13,050 nucleotides of DNA from NCBI GenBank assembly GCA_964398225.1, contig CAYNLY010000046.1, positions 1 to 13,050 of the forward strand, given 5' to 3'. Below, one piece after another: positions 1-7,456 of this stretch (position 1 is the stretch's first letter; the number at the start of each line of letters is the position of its first letter). The DNA comes from CAYNLY01 sp964398225. GTDB lineage: Bacteria > Pseudomonadota > Zetaproteobacteria > Mariprofundales > Mariprofundaceae. Under the pieces are notes generated by a model. The model ran no database searches and had not been told where the DNA came from. It was given only the letters and a program-made list of their open reading frames with translations. The translations under genes were made by a program, and so were the position numbers.

Positions 1-8
1 GCTTCCGC

Positions 9-14
9 TATACT
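9..14 (+). promoter_or_regulatory. Candidate -10 box of fadE promoter
   Basis: TATACT sits 25 bases before the fadE ATG and matches the sigma70 -10 consensus at five of six positions. It would start transcription near position 20 and give a leader of about 20 bases. The -35 element would lie left of the window and cannot be checked. Confidence 0.45.
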
Positions 15-28
15 CATGCTAGGCGCAT

Positions 29-34
29 AGGAGG
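29..34 (+). promoter_or_regulatory. Shine-Dalgarno of fadE
   Basis: A perfect AGGAGG lies 5 bases before the ATG at 40. It fixes the fadE start. Confidence 0.8.
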
Positions 35-39
35 CGGAC

Positions 40-2526
40 ATGGTCTGGTGGCTGGCGATCGGCATCTTTTTCGGGTTTGTGGCCCTGCTGGCCTTTACCC
101 GACTTCCGTTGATCGCCTGGACCGGCCTGCTGGCCGCGGCCGTCGTTGCGCTGATGCTGGCCGGCATGCCCGGATGGCTGGGCTGGCCGCTTCTTTTTAT
201 CGTCGCGCTGGTCCATGTCTTTTTCGGCATTGAGCCCATCCGCCGGCAGTGGGTGACCGGCCCCGCGTTCCGGATGATGAAGCGGATGCTTCCCCCCATT
301 TCGGAGACCGAGCGCGCGGCGATCGAGGCCGGCACGACTTGGTGGGAGGGCGAAATTTTCCGCGGCCGGCCCGACTGGTCGCGCCTGCTTACGGCCAGCG
401 CGCCTTCGCTGAGCGAGGAGGAACAGGCGTTCCTCGACGGGCCCGTCGAGGAGCTTTGCCGGATGCTCGACGACTGGAAGATCTCGCACGAGCTCCGCGA
501 CCTGCCGCCGGAGGTCTGGGAGTTTCTGAAGGCGCAGCGCTTTTTCGGCATGGTGATTCCGAAGCAGTACGGCGGCCTCGAGTTTTCCGCCCACGCCCAT
601 TCCCTGGTTCTGCAGAAGATTGCCAGCCGTTCGGTGGCCGCCGCGGTGACGGTGATGGTGCCGAACTCCCTGGGGCCGGCCGAGCTGCTGCTGAACTACG
701 GGACTGACGCCCAGAAGGATCACTATCTGCCGAGGCTTGCCCGCGGCGAGGAGATTCCCTGCTTTGCGCTGACCGGTCCGTTTGCGGGCTCCGATGCGGG
801 CTCGATCCCCGACGTGGGCGTGGTCTGCAAGGGGGAGTTCGAGGGCAGGGAGGTGCTGGGTCTGCGCCTGAACTGGGAGAAGCGCTACATCACGCTGGGG
901 CCGGTGGCGACCGTGCTGGGGCTTGCGTTCCGCGTCCGCGATCCCGACCACCTTCTGGGCGAAAACGAGGATCTTGGCATCACCTGCGCGCTGATCCCGA
1001 CGGATACCCCGGGTGTGAAAATCGGACGCCGGCACGATCCGCTGAACATCGCCTTTCTGAACGGGCCGAACTGGGGCAAGGATGTCTTCATCCCGCTGGA
1101 CTGGGTGATCGGCGGCCCCGAGATGATCGGCCAGGGCTGGCGGATGCTGATCGAGCGGCTGGGCGTGGGGCGCGGGATTTCGCTGCCGTCGCTGAGTGTG
1201 GCGGCGGGCAAGTTCTGCGCGGACGTCACGGGCGCCTACGCGCGCGTCCGCAGTCAGTTCCATGTGCCGATCGGGAAGTTCGAAGGGGTGCAGGAAGCGC
1301 TGGCCCGCATCGCGGGGCTGACCTACCTGATGGACGGCACCGAGCGGCTGACCGTATCGGCGCTGGATGCCGGCGAGCGCCCCTCGGTCGTGACCGCGAT
1401 GACCAAGCGCTATCTCACCGAGGGCATGCGCCGGGTGGTGAACGATGCGATGGACGTGCACGGCGGAAAGGCGATCTGCATGGGCCCGTCGAACTATCTC
1501 GGCCGGCTGTATCAGTCGGTGCCGGTCGGGATCACGGTCGAGGGAGCGAACATCCTGACCCGTTCGCTGATGGTCTACGGGCAGGGCGTGATGCGCTGCC
1601 ATCCGTATCTGCTGGAGGAGATGGAGGCGGTGTTTGCCGACGACGAGGCCCGCTTTGACCGTGCGCTGATGGGCCATGCCGCTTATCTCTACGGCAATGC
1701 GGCCCGGGCCTTCCTCTACGGACTCAGCCAGGGGCGCCTTGCCCCGAGCCCCGAGCGCGGCTTTGAGGCGCGCTACTACAGGCAGGTCGCGCGGTTTTCG
1801 GCGGCGCTTGCGGCGATGACCGATGTGGCGGTGATCCTGCTCGGCGGATCGTTCAAGCGCCGGGAGTTTCTGTCCGGGCGCTTTGCGGATGCGCTGGCCT
1901 ATCTGTACATGACCACGGCCGTGCTCAAGCGTTTCCGGGACGACGGCCGGCCGGCCGAGGATCGCCCGCTCGTGGACTGGGCCTGCCAGTATGCGCTGCA
2001 TCAGGTGCAGCAGGCGCTGAAGGGGATCATCGACAACTTCCCCATCCGCCCGGCCGCGTGGAAGATGCGGGCCTGGGTGTTTCCGCTCGGCGCCTGGCTG
2101 AAGCCGCCGTCGGACCGGCTCACCCATCGCGTGGCCGAGCTTCTGCTCGAGCCAGGCCCCGCCCGCGAACGCCTCGTTGCGGGGATTTTCGCGCCGACCG
2201 ACCCCGGGGACCCGACCGGCAGGATCCGCCATGCCTGGGCGAAGGTGCTGGATGTGGCCGAAATCGAGCACAGGATCCGGAAGGCCGGGCACCGGCACGA
2301 TCCCGCCGTGCCCTACGGGGACTGGGTGCGGCAGCTACGGCGCGAGGGCATCGTGAACGAGGAGGAGGCGCGGCGCCTGCTCGATGCCCGGAAAGCCGTG
2401 GCCGAGGCGATCCGCGTGGACGACTTTCCGCCTTCCGCGTTCGGCCGCAGAAGGGCGGCCGCCCGCAGGGCTCCGGCCGGGAAAGGCGCGCGCGGCGGCG
2501 CAAGCCGTGCCGCGAAGAAGTCCTAG
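40..2526 (+). CDS. fadE: FadE-type acyl-CoA dehydrogenase, membrane-anchored
   Basis: This 828-residue protein catalyses the first step of fatty-acid beta-oxidation, the FAD-dependent dehydrogenation of acyl-CoA to trans-2-enoyl-CoA. Its length is close to E. coli FadE (814). Three hydrophobic helices (about residues 3-20, 23-42 and 46-63) form the anchor expected for this family. The dehydrogenase core follows, with IPKQYGGLEFS (from about 173), LTGPFAGSDAGS (244-255), the KRYITLGPVATVLGLAF block, and EGANILTRSLM starting at Glu501. A C-terminal DUF1974-type region follows. The tail from about residue 799 is Arg/Ala/Lys-rich low complexity, which I do not recall in E. coli FadE. The start is fixed by AGGAGG five bases upstream. 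Phe248 replaces the Glu that I recall in E. coli FadE (SPEAGSDAG). The gene stands alone on this strand and its stop shares CTAG with the convergent lipoprotein gene. Family assignment is firm; substrate length preference cannot be seen. Confidence 0.96.
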   Translation: MVWWLAIGIFFGFVALLAFTRLPLIAWTGLLAAAVVALMLAGMPGWLGWPLLFIVALVHVFFGIEPIRRQWVTGPAFRMMKRMLPPISETERAAIEAGTTWWEGEIFRGRPDWSRLLTASAPSLSEEEQAFLDGPVEELCRMLDDWKISHELRDLPPEVWEFLKAQRFFGMVIPKQYGGLEFSAHAHSLVLQKIASRSVAAAVTVMVPNSLGPAELLLNYGTDAQKDHYLPRLARGEEIPCFALTGPFAGSDAGSIPDVGVVCKGEFEGREVLGLRLNWEKRYITLGPVATVLGLAFRVRDPDHLLGENEDLGITCALIPTDTPGVKIGRRHDPLNIAFLNGPNWGKDVFIPLDWVIGGPEMIGQGWRMLIERLGVGRGISLPSLSVAAGKFCADVTGAYARVRSQFHVPIGKFEGVQEALARIAGLTYLMDGTERLTVSALDAGERPSVVTAMTKRYLTEGMRRVVNDAMDVHGGKAICMGPSNYLGRLYQSVPVGITVEGANILTRSLMVYGQGVMRCHPYLLEEMEAVFADDEARFDRALMGHAAYLYGNAARAFLYGLSQGRLAPSPERGFEARYYRQVARFSAALAAMTDVAVILLGGSFKRREFLSGRFADALAYLYMTTAVLKRFRDDGRPAEDRPLVDWACQYALHQVQQALKGIIDNFPIRPAAWKMRAWVFPLGAWLKPPSDRLTHRVAELLLEPGPARERLVAGIFAPTDPGDPTGRIRHAWAKVLDVAEIEHRIRKAGHRHDPAVPYGDWVRQLRREGIVNEEEARRLLDARKAVAEAIRVDDFPPSAFGRRRAAARRAPAGKGARGGASRAAKKS
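2491..2514 (-). terminator. GC-rich hairpin, possible 3' end of the leftward bamD cluster
   Basis: CGCGGCGGC and GCC-GT-GCCGCG pair around GCAA, giving a 9-bp stem with a two-base bulge. Read leftward it begins 8 bases after the lipoprotein stop and is followed by CGCGCCTTTCCC, which has only a short T run. It lies inside the fadE coding end. It may limit the leftward transcript, but a true intrinsic terminator is not proven, and local GC richness makes chance stems common. Confidence 0.28.
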
Positions 2527-2939
2527 AGCCCGCCGCTGATTTTCCAGCCCGTCGGCGTCTTCTTCAGATAGAGCTGCTCGCGCTGAATGATCTCGCGCCA
2601 GTCCTCGCCCGAACGCACGCGCAGCCGGTAGCTCTGTTCGCACTGGGCGTGGGTGTCGTCGATCAGCCGGATGATCCGGTCGAAGGATTCCATTTCGGTC
2701 GCATCGAAGCGGTCGAACAGATCCATCAGTTCGGCCACCAGCGTGATCTTCGTGCGTCCCCGGTCGTTGTAGTCGTCGATCAGTAGCGAGCTGAACGCGG
2801 CCGTATCGCGGTGGGTGATCGCGGCATCGCGGGCATCGAGCACGCGGGCGATCGCCAGCTTCTGGGCATCGGCGCAGCCGGCAAGGACGGCCGCGACCAG
2901 CAGCAGGCTAGCGCCCCAGATAGCGTTTCGCCTTCGCAC
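2523..2939 (-). CDS. Small NTF2-like lipoprotein, function unknown
   Basis: I do not recognise a named gene. With the GTG at 2939 the product is 138 residues. An RRR N-terminus and a hydrophobic stretch lead to lipobox LAGC with Cys22, and position +2 is Ala, which under the Lol rule favours the outer membrane. The remaining ~116 residues have the helix-rich start and beta-rich end of SnoaL/NTF2-like folds: ARDAAITHRDTAAFSSLL near the front and EQLYLKKTPTGWKISGGL at the end. GTG is chosen because CGGAG lies 8 bases upstream and the signal peptide begins right there; the open frame continues to 3017 without a plausible signal. The first 32 bases overlap the end of bamD in another frame, so translational coupling is likely. 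The stop shares CTAG with fadE. A periplasmic or outer-membrane accessory role linked to BamD is only an inference from position. Confidence 0.8.
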   Translation of the reverse strand: MRRRNAIWGASLLLVAAVLAGCADAQKLAIARVLDARDAAITHRDTAAFSSLLIDDYNDRGRTKITLVAELMDLFDRFDATEMESFDRIIRLIDDTHAQCEQSYRLRVRSGEDWREIIQREQLYLKKTPTGWKISGGL

Positions 2940-3669
2940 TCCATGGACTCCGCGGGTAGTTGTGCCGAAGCAGCAGCGCGGTGGCGCGCGCATCCTTCGC
3001 CAGACCCAGCTCGGCATAGCTGGCCGCGAGATAATACAGCGCCTCCTCGATGCTCGGCGTCGTCTGGTATTTCTCGACGATGGTCAGAAAGCGGTTGGCG
3101 GCGGCGACATAGCGTTTGTTGTCGAAATAGTAGCGGCCGACCGTCAGTTCATGGGAGGCAAGCTCGTTGTGCAGCCTCTGCAGATAGCGTGCGCCGTCGC
3201 GGGCGTATTCGCTTTCCGGGTGCTCCCGGATCAGGCGTTCGAAGGCCTCGATCGCCGCTTTTGCCTGGGTGGGATCGTGTTCGGGGCCGGTGCGCTCGCG
3301 ATAATGGCTCATCGCGAGCATGTATTTCGCGTAGACGACGTCCGGGTGCCGGGGATGCCGCTTGATGAAGCGTTCGGCCAGCGTTTCCGAGAGCACGTAT
3401 TCCCGGTCCTTGTAGGCGGCGAAGATGCGCAGGATTTCGGCCTTGGGGGCGTACTTGCTGTAGGGGTGGCGCGAGGCGAAGCCGTCGAGGTCGGCGGCGG
3501 CCTGGGCGTAGTTTCCGCTGTCCACCTTGCGCTTGGCCGCGAGATATTCGGCCTCGGCCGAGGCGTTCGGGTTCACGGCCTTCTTTTCGGCGCAGCCCGC
3601 GCCCAGCGTCAGCAGCAGCGAAACCGTGACGAGGGCAGCCAAACGCCTGCGAAGCGATGTTTCCAGCAT
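2908..3669 (-). CDS. bamD: BamD, outer membrane assembly lipoprotein
   Basis: BamD is the essential lipoprotein of the BAM complex. It sits on the periplasmic face of the outer membrane and uses TPR repeats to bind BamA and nascent outer-membrane proteins. This copy has 253 residues (E. coli 245). It shows a basic N-terminus, a hydrophobic signal and a lipid-attachment Cys26 in LGAGC; Gly at -3 is unusual for a lipobox. Family-typical pieces are AEAEYLAAKRKVDSGNYAQA, the FIKRHPRHPDVVYAKYMLA block, DPTQAKAAIEAFERLIREHP and ELTVGRYYFDNKRYVAAANR. The ATG lies 9 bases after the pgeF stop with no clear SD, so coupling to pgeF is likely. Its 3' end overlaps the next lipoprotein gene. In E. coli, as I recall, bamD is divergent from rluD-pgeF; here all three run the same way. 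Confidence 0.95.
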   Translation of the reverse strand: MLETSLRRRLAALVTVSLLLTLGAGCAEKKAVNPNASAEAEYLAAKRKVDSGNYAQAAADLDGFASRHPYSKYAPKAEILRIFAAYKDREYVLSETLAERFIKRHPRHPDVVYAKYMLAMSHYRERTGPEHDPTQAKAAIEAFERLIREHPESEYARDGARYLQRLHNELASHELTVGRYYFDNKRYVAAANRFLTIVEKYQTTPSIEEALYYLAASYAELGLAKDARATALLLRHNYPRSPWSAKAKRYLGR

Positions 3670-3678
3670 GGCCGGAGT

Positions 3679-4419
3679 TTAGGGGCTGGAGCGGGCCGCC
3701 ACAACGGCGAGCATCCGGCCGGCCCGTTCGCCGTCCCTGCGATGCGAATGGAAGCGATCGGGCCGGCAGCAGGTGCAGAGCGCCCCGAGCTCGATGTTTC
3801 CGGGCTTCAGTCCCGCATCGAGCAGCTGGGCGCGGTTGATGGCAGGCAGATTCGCATGGATGCGGCCGTCGCGTCGCAGGATTGCGGCCTCGCCCAGGCT
3901 TGAAGCTCCGGCGAGCCGGTCGGCGACGTCGGCCCCGGTTTCGAAGCAGCAGGGACCGATGCAGGGGCCGAGGCTCGCAAGCATGCGCCCGGGATCGGCG
4001 CCCATCCGGGCGAGAACGGCCACGGCCTTCCGGGCAACGCCTTGGACCGTCCCTCGCCAGCCGGCATGAACCGCGGCGATCCACCCGCTGTCCGGAGCGG
4101 CGAGCAGGATGGGCAGGCAGTCCGCGGTGCGCACGGCGCAGGCGCCCTCGCGCGCGATCAGAATGTCGGCGGACGCCTGATGCAGCCCTCCCGGCCCGTG
4201 GCATAGCAGGTGCCGCGCGCCATGCACCTGATGTGCCTGATGGGGAGGCGCGCAGAGGTCAAGCGCCGCGCAGAGCCAGCGCAGGGAAGCGTCCGCCCGT
4301 CCGGGCCGGAAGTCGAGCTCGAGCCGCGATCCGTCCGAGGCCGGCGCGAAGCGTTCGCTGAACGCCCCGAGAAAACCGTGCTCCGCAAGCAGTCGGGAGG
4401 AAATCAGGCCGTCAGGCAT
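3679..4419 (-). CDS. pgeF: PgeF / YfiH, peptidoglycan editing factor (multicopper-polyphenol-oxidase-like fold)
   Basis: PgeF is a cytoplasmic hydrolase that removes wrongly incorporated L-Ser from UDP-MurNAc precursors; homologues have been called laccase-domain or purine nucleoside-active proteins. The 246-residue product matches E. coli PgeF (243). Metal-site motifs are intact: HQVHG with His66, RTADCLPILL with Cys101, VHAGWRG with His118, then LGPCIGPCCFE (150-160) and FHSHRRDGERAGRML (223-237). The ATG at 4419 overlaps the rluD stop by 8 bases (ATGCCTGA). The frame is open further upstream to 4527, but that part lies inside rluD and has no family similarity. It is part of the leftward rne-rluD-pgeF-bamD cluster. 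Confidence 0.93.
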   Translation of the reverse strand: MPDGLISSRLLAEHGFLGAFSERFAPASDGSRLELDFRPGRADASLRWLCAALDLCAPPHQAHQVHGARHLLCHGPGGLHQASADILIAREGACAVRTADCLPILLAAPDSGWIAAVHAGWRGTVQGVARKAVAVLARMGADPGRMLASLGPCIGPCCFETGADVADRLAGASSLGEAAILRRDGRIHANLPAINRAQLLDAGLKPGNIELGALCTCCRPDRFHSHRRDGERAGRMLAVVAARSSP

Positions 4420-5371
4420 AGGCTTCGCGCAGCGCGGCATCCAGCCGGACGAGTTCGGGAGGCCAGGGCGCGACGACATGGACCCGCGATCCGGTGACCG
4501 GATGCACGAAGCCCAGCACTTCGGCATGCAGCGCCTGCCGGTTCAGCGAGCGGATCGCATCGGCGACCGGTTCGGGGATTTCCCGGCCGGGGCGGTAGGC
4601 GCGGGCGTAGGTGGGATCGCCCAGACACGGCAGACCCTCGTGCGCCAGATGCACGCGGATCTGGTGCGTGCGCCCGGTGTGCAGCCGGAGCCTAAGCCGC
4701 GCGAACGGACCGAAGCGGGCCTCGATCGTCGCCTCGGTGATCGCGGGCCGGCCCTTCGGGTTGACGGCCATCTTCTTGCGCATGACGGGATGGCGCCCGA
4801 TGGGAAGCTCGATGCGCTTGTGTCTCCAGCGCGGCTCGCCCCGGCACCAGGCCAGGTATTCGCGTTCGATGTCGTGCCGGGCGAACAGGTCGGCGAGCCC
4901 CTGCAGGCACACATCGGTCTTCGCGACGACAAGGGCCCCCGAGGTATCCTTGTCGAGCCGGTGCACGATGCCGGGCCGATGTTCGCCGTGGATCACCGGA
5001 AGGCGCTCGCAATGATGGAGCAGCGCATGAACGAGCGTGCCGCGCGCATGCCCCTTCGCCGGATGGACGACCATCCCGGCCGGCTTGTTGATGATCAGCA
5101 GATGTTCGTCCTCGTACAGAATCTCGAGCGGGATCGCCTCGGGCTTCAGCGAGGCGGGCTCCGGCGGCGGAATGTCGAGCAGGTAGCGCTCGCCAGCCTC
5201 GACCGCGGATGAGGCCCGCGATTTCGGACCGGTGAGGCGCCCGGCGCGGATCAGTTGCTGGATTTTGGAGCGCGAAAGCCCCGAGAGCTCGGCCAGGGCC
5301 TGATCGAGCCGTTTCCCCGCATGCGTTTCGGGAATGATGCAGTCCAGCCGGCGGGCGGATGCCTCGCCTAT
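4412..5371 (-). CDS. rluD: RluD, 23S rRNA pseudouridine synthase
   Basis: RluD makes pseudouridines in helix 69 of 23S rRNA (positions 1911, 1915 and 1917 in E. coli). The recognisable protein starts far upstream of the only in-frame ATG (5074). An S4 RNA-binding domain (KRLDQALAELSGLSRSKIQQ and following) precedes the linker and ILYEDEHLLIINKPAGMVVH. The catalytic loop is HRLDKDTSG, followed by RLHTGRTHQIRVHLAHEGLPCLGDP. From the ATA at 5371 the length is 319 and the catalytic residue is Asp140, against 326 and Asp139 in E. coli. No ATG, GTG or TTG lies between the frame's opening (5398) and 5074. GGAGG six bases before the ATA, and the ATAG overlap with the rne stop, favour that codon as the start. 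CTG at 5347 is a weaker alternative. Function is secure; the start is tentative. Confidence 0.9.
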   Translation of the reverse strand: MGEASARRLDCIIPETHAGKRLDQALAELSGLSRSKIQQLIRAGRLTGPKSRASSAVEAGERYLLDIPPPEPASLKPEAIPLEILYEDEHLLIINKPAGMVVHPAKGHARGTLVHALLHHCERLPVIHGEHRPGIVHRLDKDTSGALVVAKTDVCLQGLADLFARHDIEREYLAWCRGEPRWRHKRIELPIGRHPVMRKKMAVNPKGRPAITEATIEARFGPFARLRLRLHTGRTHQIRVHLAHEGLPCLGDPTYARAYRPGREIPEPVADAIRSLNRQALHAEVLGFVHPVTGSRVHVVAPWPPELVRLDAALREAYA

Positions 5372-7449
5372 GATTCGCCTCCGGCTGCGGCTCTGGGTTC
5401 AGGCTCTCCGTTCTTGCCGCCGTTGTCGTTGGCCGCGCCGCTCGTGTCCTGTTTCTGGGCGGTTTCGCCTGCCGCGGCCCCGTTCTGGGCGCCCTGGCCA
5501 CCGCCGCCGCGCCGTCTGCGGCGCCGGCGCCGGCGGTTGCCGCTCGACGCTCCGCCGTTGCCGGCCGCGGTCGCGTTGGTATCCGCCGCCGCTTCGGTTT
5601 GAGCAGCGGGCGAGGGCGCGGGCTCGGGCGTTGCGCCTTCCGTTTTGGCCTGGGCATTCGCCTGGCCGCCGCCGCCCGAACGACGACGGCGCTTGCGGCC
5701 ACCACGGCGGCGCCGTCGCCTGCGCCGCGCTTCCTCCTCGGCCTTCCGGCGGGCTTCCTCTTCCTCGGCCTTCTTGCGGCGTCGCCGCTCGCCCGTGAGG
5801 ATTTCCAGAATCACCTTCAGCGGGCTCTTCTTTTTCTCGGCCGGAGGCTCCGGAAGGGCCTCGGGAATGCCGACCACCGGCTGGATGTTCTTGAGCTTCC
5901 GGGAAGGCCGCGGCGGTTTCTTGTTTTTCATCGTGTCCTCGAGCACTTCCATCCGGCTCTGGTTGCCGTCCTGCCAGTGGCGCTCGATGCGGTAGTGGGG
6001 GATGTCGAGATCGGGCCGGATCTGAAGCGTGATCTGGACGTCGTAGTTCTTTTCGATCCGGGCGATCGACTCCCGCTTGTGATTGACCAGATACTCACCC
6101 GTTTCCCCCGGAACCTGGACGACCAGGGTCGGGCCCTTGCCGGCCTCGGCCCAGTCCTCCATCCGGGTGAGCATCTGCAGGGCCATCGATTCGACCGTGC
6201 GGATGAAGCCCCGACCCGAACAGCGCGGGCAGACCTGGGTGGTGGACTCGCGCATCGAGGGATGCAGGCGCTGGCGGGACATCTCCAGCAGGCCGAAGCG
6301 GGAGATCCGGCCGATCTGGATGCGGGCCTTGTCCTGCTCGCAGGCCTTGCGGAGCGTTTCCTCGACCTGCTGGCCGTGCTTGCGGCTGGCCATGTCGATG
6401 AAGTCGATGACGATGAGCCCGCCGATGTCACGGATGCGGAGCTGGCGCGCGATCTCGGCGGCCGCCTCGAGGTTGGTGGCCAGCGCGGTGTCGTCGATGC
6501 TCTTGCCCGAGGTGGCGCGCGAGGAGTTCACGTCGATCGCGGTCAGCGCCTCGGTCGGATCGAACACGATCGAGCCTCCCGAAGGCAGCCGGATTTCGCG
6601 CTCGTGCAGTTCCTCGCACTGCGCCTCGATGCCGTAGTGTCGGAACAGGGGCTTGCGGCCGCGATAGAGCTTGACCAGCTTCTCCTTGCCCGGCAGCACC
6701 GCGTGCACGAACTGCTTGGTGCGCGTGTAGACCTCGTGGTTGTCCACCCAGATTTCCTGGATGTCCTCGCTGAAATGGTCGCGGATCGCGCGCGTGGCGA
6801 GGTCGCCCTCGAGATAGATCAGTGCGGGGGCGCTGGTCTGTTCGCTCTTGATCCGGATCTCGTCCCAGAGTCTGCGCAGGTACTGATAGTCGCGCTGCAG
6901 GGCCTCGAGGCGCTGGTCCTTGCCCGCCGTGCGCACGATCAGGCCCATGTCGTCGGGCACCTCGAGCTGCGCGAGAATGGCCTTCAGCGCCTTGCGCTCC
7001 TCGTCGGAAAGCTTGCGCGAGATGCCGCCGCGGTTCGTGTTCGGGCTCAGCACGAGGTAGCGGCCGGCCAGCGACAGATAGGTGGTCAGCGCCGCGCCCT
7101 TCGTGCCCCGCTCCTCCTTGACGACCTGGACAAGGATTTCCTTCTTCGGCTCGATGACCTGCTTGATGTCCAGTTTGCGCGGATCGGCGTTCCGGTCCAC
7201 GCCTTCCTTCCAGTAATCGGGATGGATTTCCCCGATCGGCAAAAAGCCCTGCCGGGCCGCGCCGTATTCGACGAACACGGCCTGCAGGCTGGGCTCGACC
7301 TTCGTGATCCGGCCCTTGTAGATGTTGCCCCGGGTCTGTTCCTTGTAGGCGGACTCGATGTCCAGTTCCTGAAGATAGCCATCCTCGACGATGGCGACGC
7401 GGCTTTCTTCCTCGTGAGCCGCGTTGATCAGCATCAGTTTCTTGCTCAC
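5368..7449 (-). CDS. rne: Ribonuclease E, short scaffold form
   Basis: RNase E is the endonuclease that starts mRNA decay and matures rRNA and tRNA. From GTG 7449 it has 693 residues. The N-terminus SKKLMLINAAHEEESRVAIV is followed by an S1 domain (about 36-120), the 5'-sensor/RNase H-like region and a DNase I-like catalytic domain with metal-binding Asp306 (TAIDVNSSRATSG) and Asp349 (VIDFIDM). The zinc link CPRCSG has Cys407 and Cys410. These sit three residues after E. coli Asp303, Asp346, Cys404 and Cys407. From about 507 the tail is low complexity: a Lys/Glu/Arg-rich helix, two poly-Arg clusters (about 571-586 and 637-646), then Ala/Gly/Pro-rich. At ~187 residues it is far shorter than E. 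coli's ~530-residue scaffold, so degradosome contacts may differ. RNase G is the alternative, but it lacks such a tail. GTG is preferred over ATG 7482 because AAAGGA lies 6 bases upstream and the family N-terminus begins there. Confidence 0.95.
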   Translation of the reverse strand: MSKKLMLINAAHEEESRVAIVEDGYLQELDIESAYKEQTRGNIYKGRITKVEPSLQAVFVEYGAARQGFLPIGEIHPDYWKEGVDRNADPRKLDIKQVIEPKKEILVQVVKEERGTKGAALTTYLSLAGRYLVLSPNTNRGGISRKLSDEERKALKAILAQLEVPDDMGLIVRTAGKDQRLEALQRDYQYLRRLWDEIRIKSEQTSAPALIYLEGDLATRAIRDHFSEDIQEIWVDNHEVYTRTKQFVHAVLPGKEKLVKLYRGRKPLFRHYGIEAQCEELHEREIRLPSGGSIVFDPTEALTAIDVNSSRATSGKSIDDTALATNLEAAAEIARQLRIRDIGGLIVIDFIDMASRKHGQQVEETLRKACEQDKARIQIGRISRFGLLEMSRQRLHPSMRESTTQVCPRCSGRGFIRTVESMALQMLTRMEDWAEAGKGPTLVVQVPGETGEYLVNHKRESIARIEKNYDVQITLQIRPDLDIPHYRIERHWQDGNQSRMEVLEDTMKNKKPPRPSRKLKNIQPVVGIPEALPEPPAEKKKSPLKVILEILTGERRRRKKAEEEEARRKAEEEARRRRRRRRGGRKRRRRSGGGGQANAQAKTEGATPEPAPSPAAQTEAAADTNATAAGNGGASSGNRRRRRRRRRGGGGQGAQNGAAAGETAQKQDTSGAANDNGGKNGEPEPRAAAGGES
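5378..5382 (-). promoter_or_regulatory. Shine-Dalgarno before the apparent ATA start of rluD
   Basis: GGAGG lies within the last codons of rne, 6 bases before the ATA at 5371-5369. No other in-frame candidate start of rluD has an SD at proper distance, so this site decides the proposed start. Confidence 0.5.
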
Positions 7450-7456
7450 GTCACAT

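Noticed and set aside
19..2298. 759-codon open frame antisense to fadE
   Set aside because: It mirrors fadE codons in a GC-rich genome, is rich in Arg, His and Pro, shows no domain, and lies over a gene with unmistakable family motifs.
2058..2786. Rightward open frame across the end of fadE into the lipoprotein gene
   Set aside because: Composed of Arg/Pro/Ala shadow sequence with no family signal, and out of frame with both real genes.
4412..5074. rluD starting at the ATG 5074
   Set aside because: This would remove the S4 domain and the ILYEDEHLLIINKPAG segment, which are clearly coded upstream in the same open frame.
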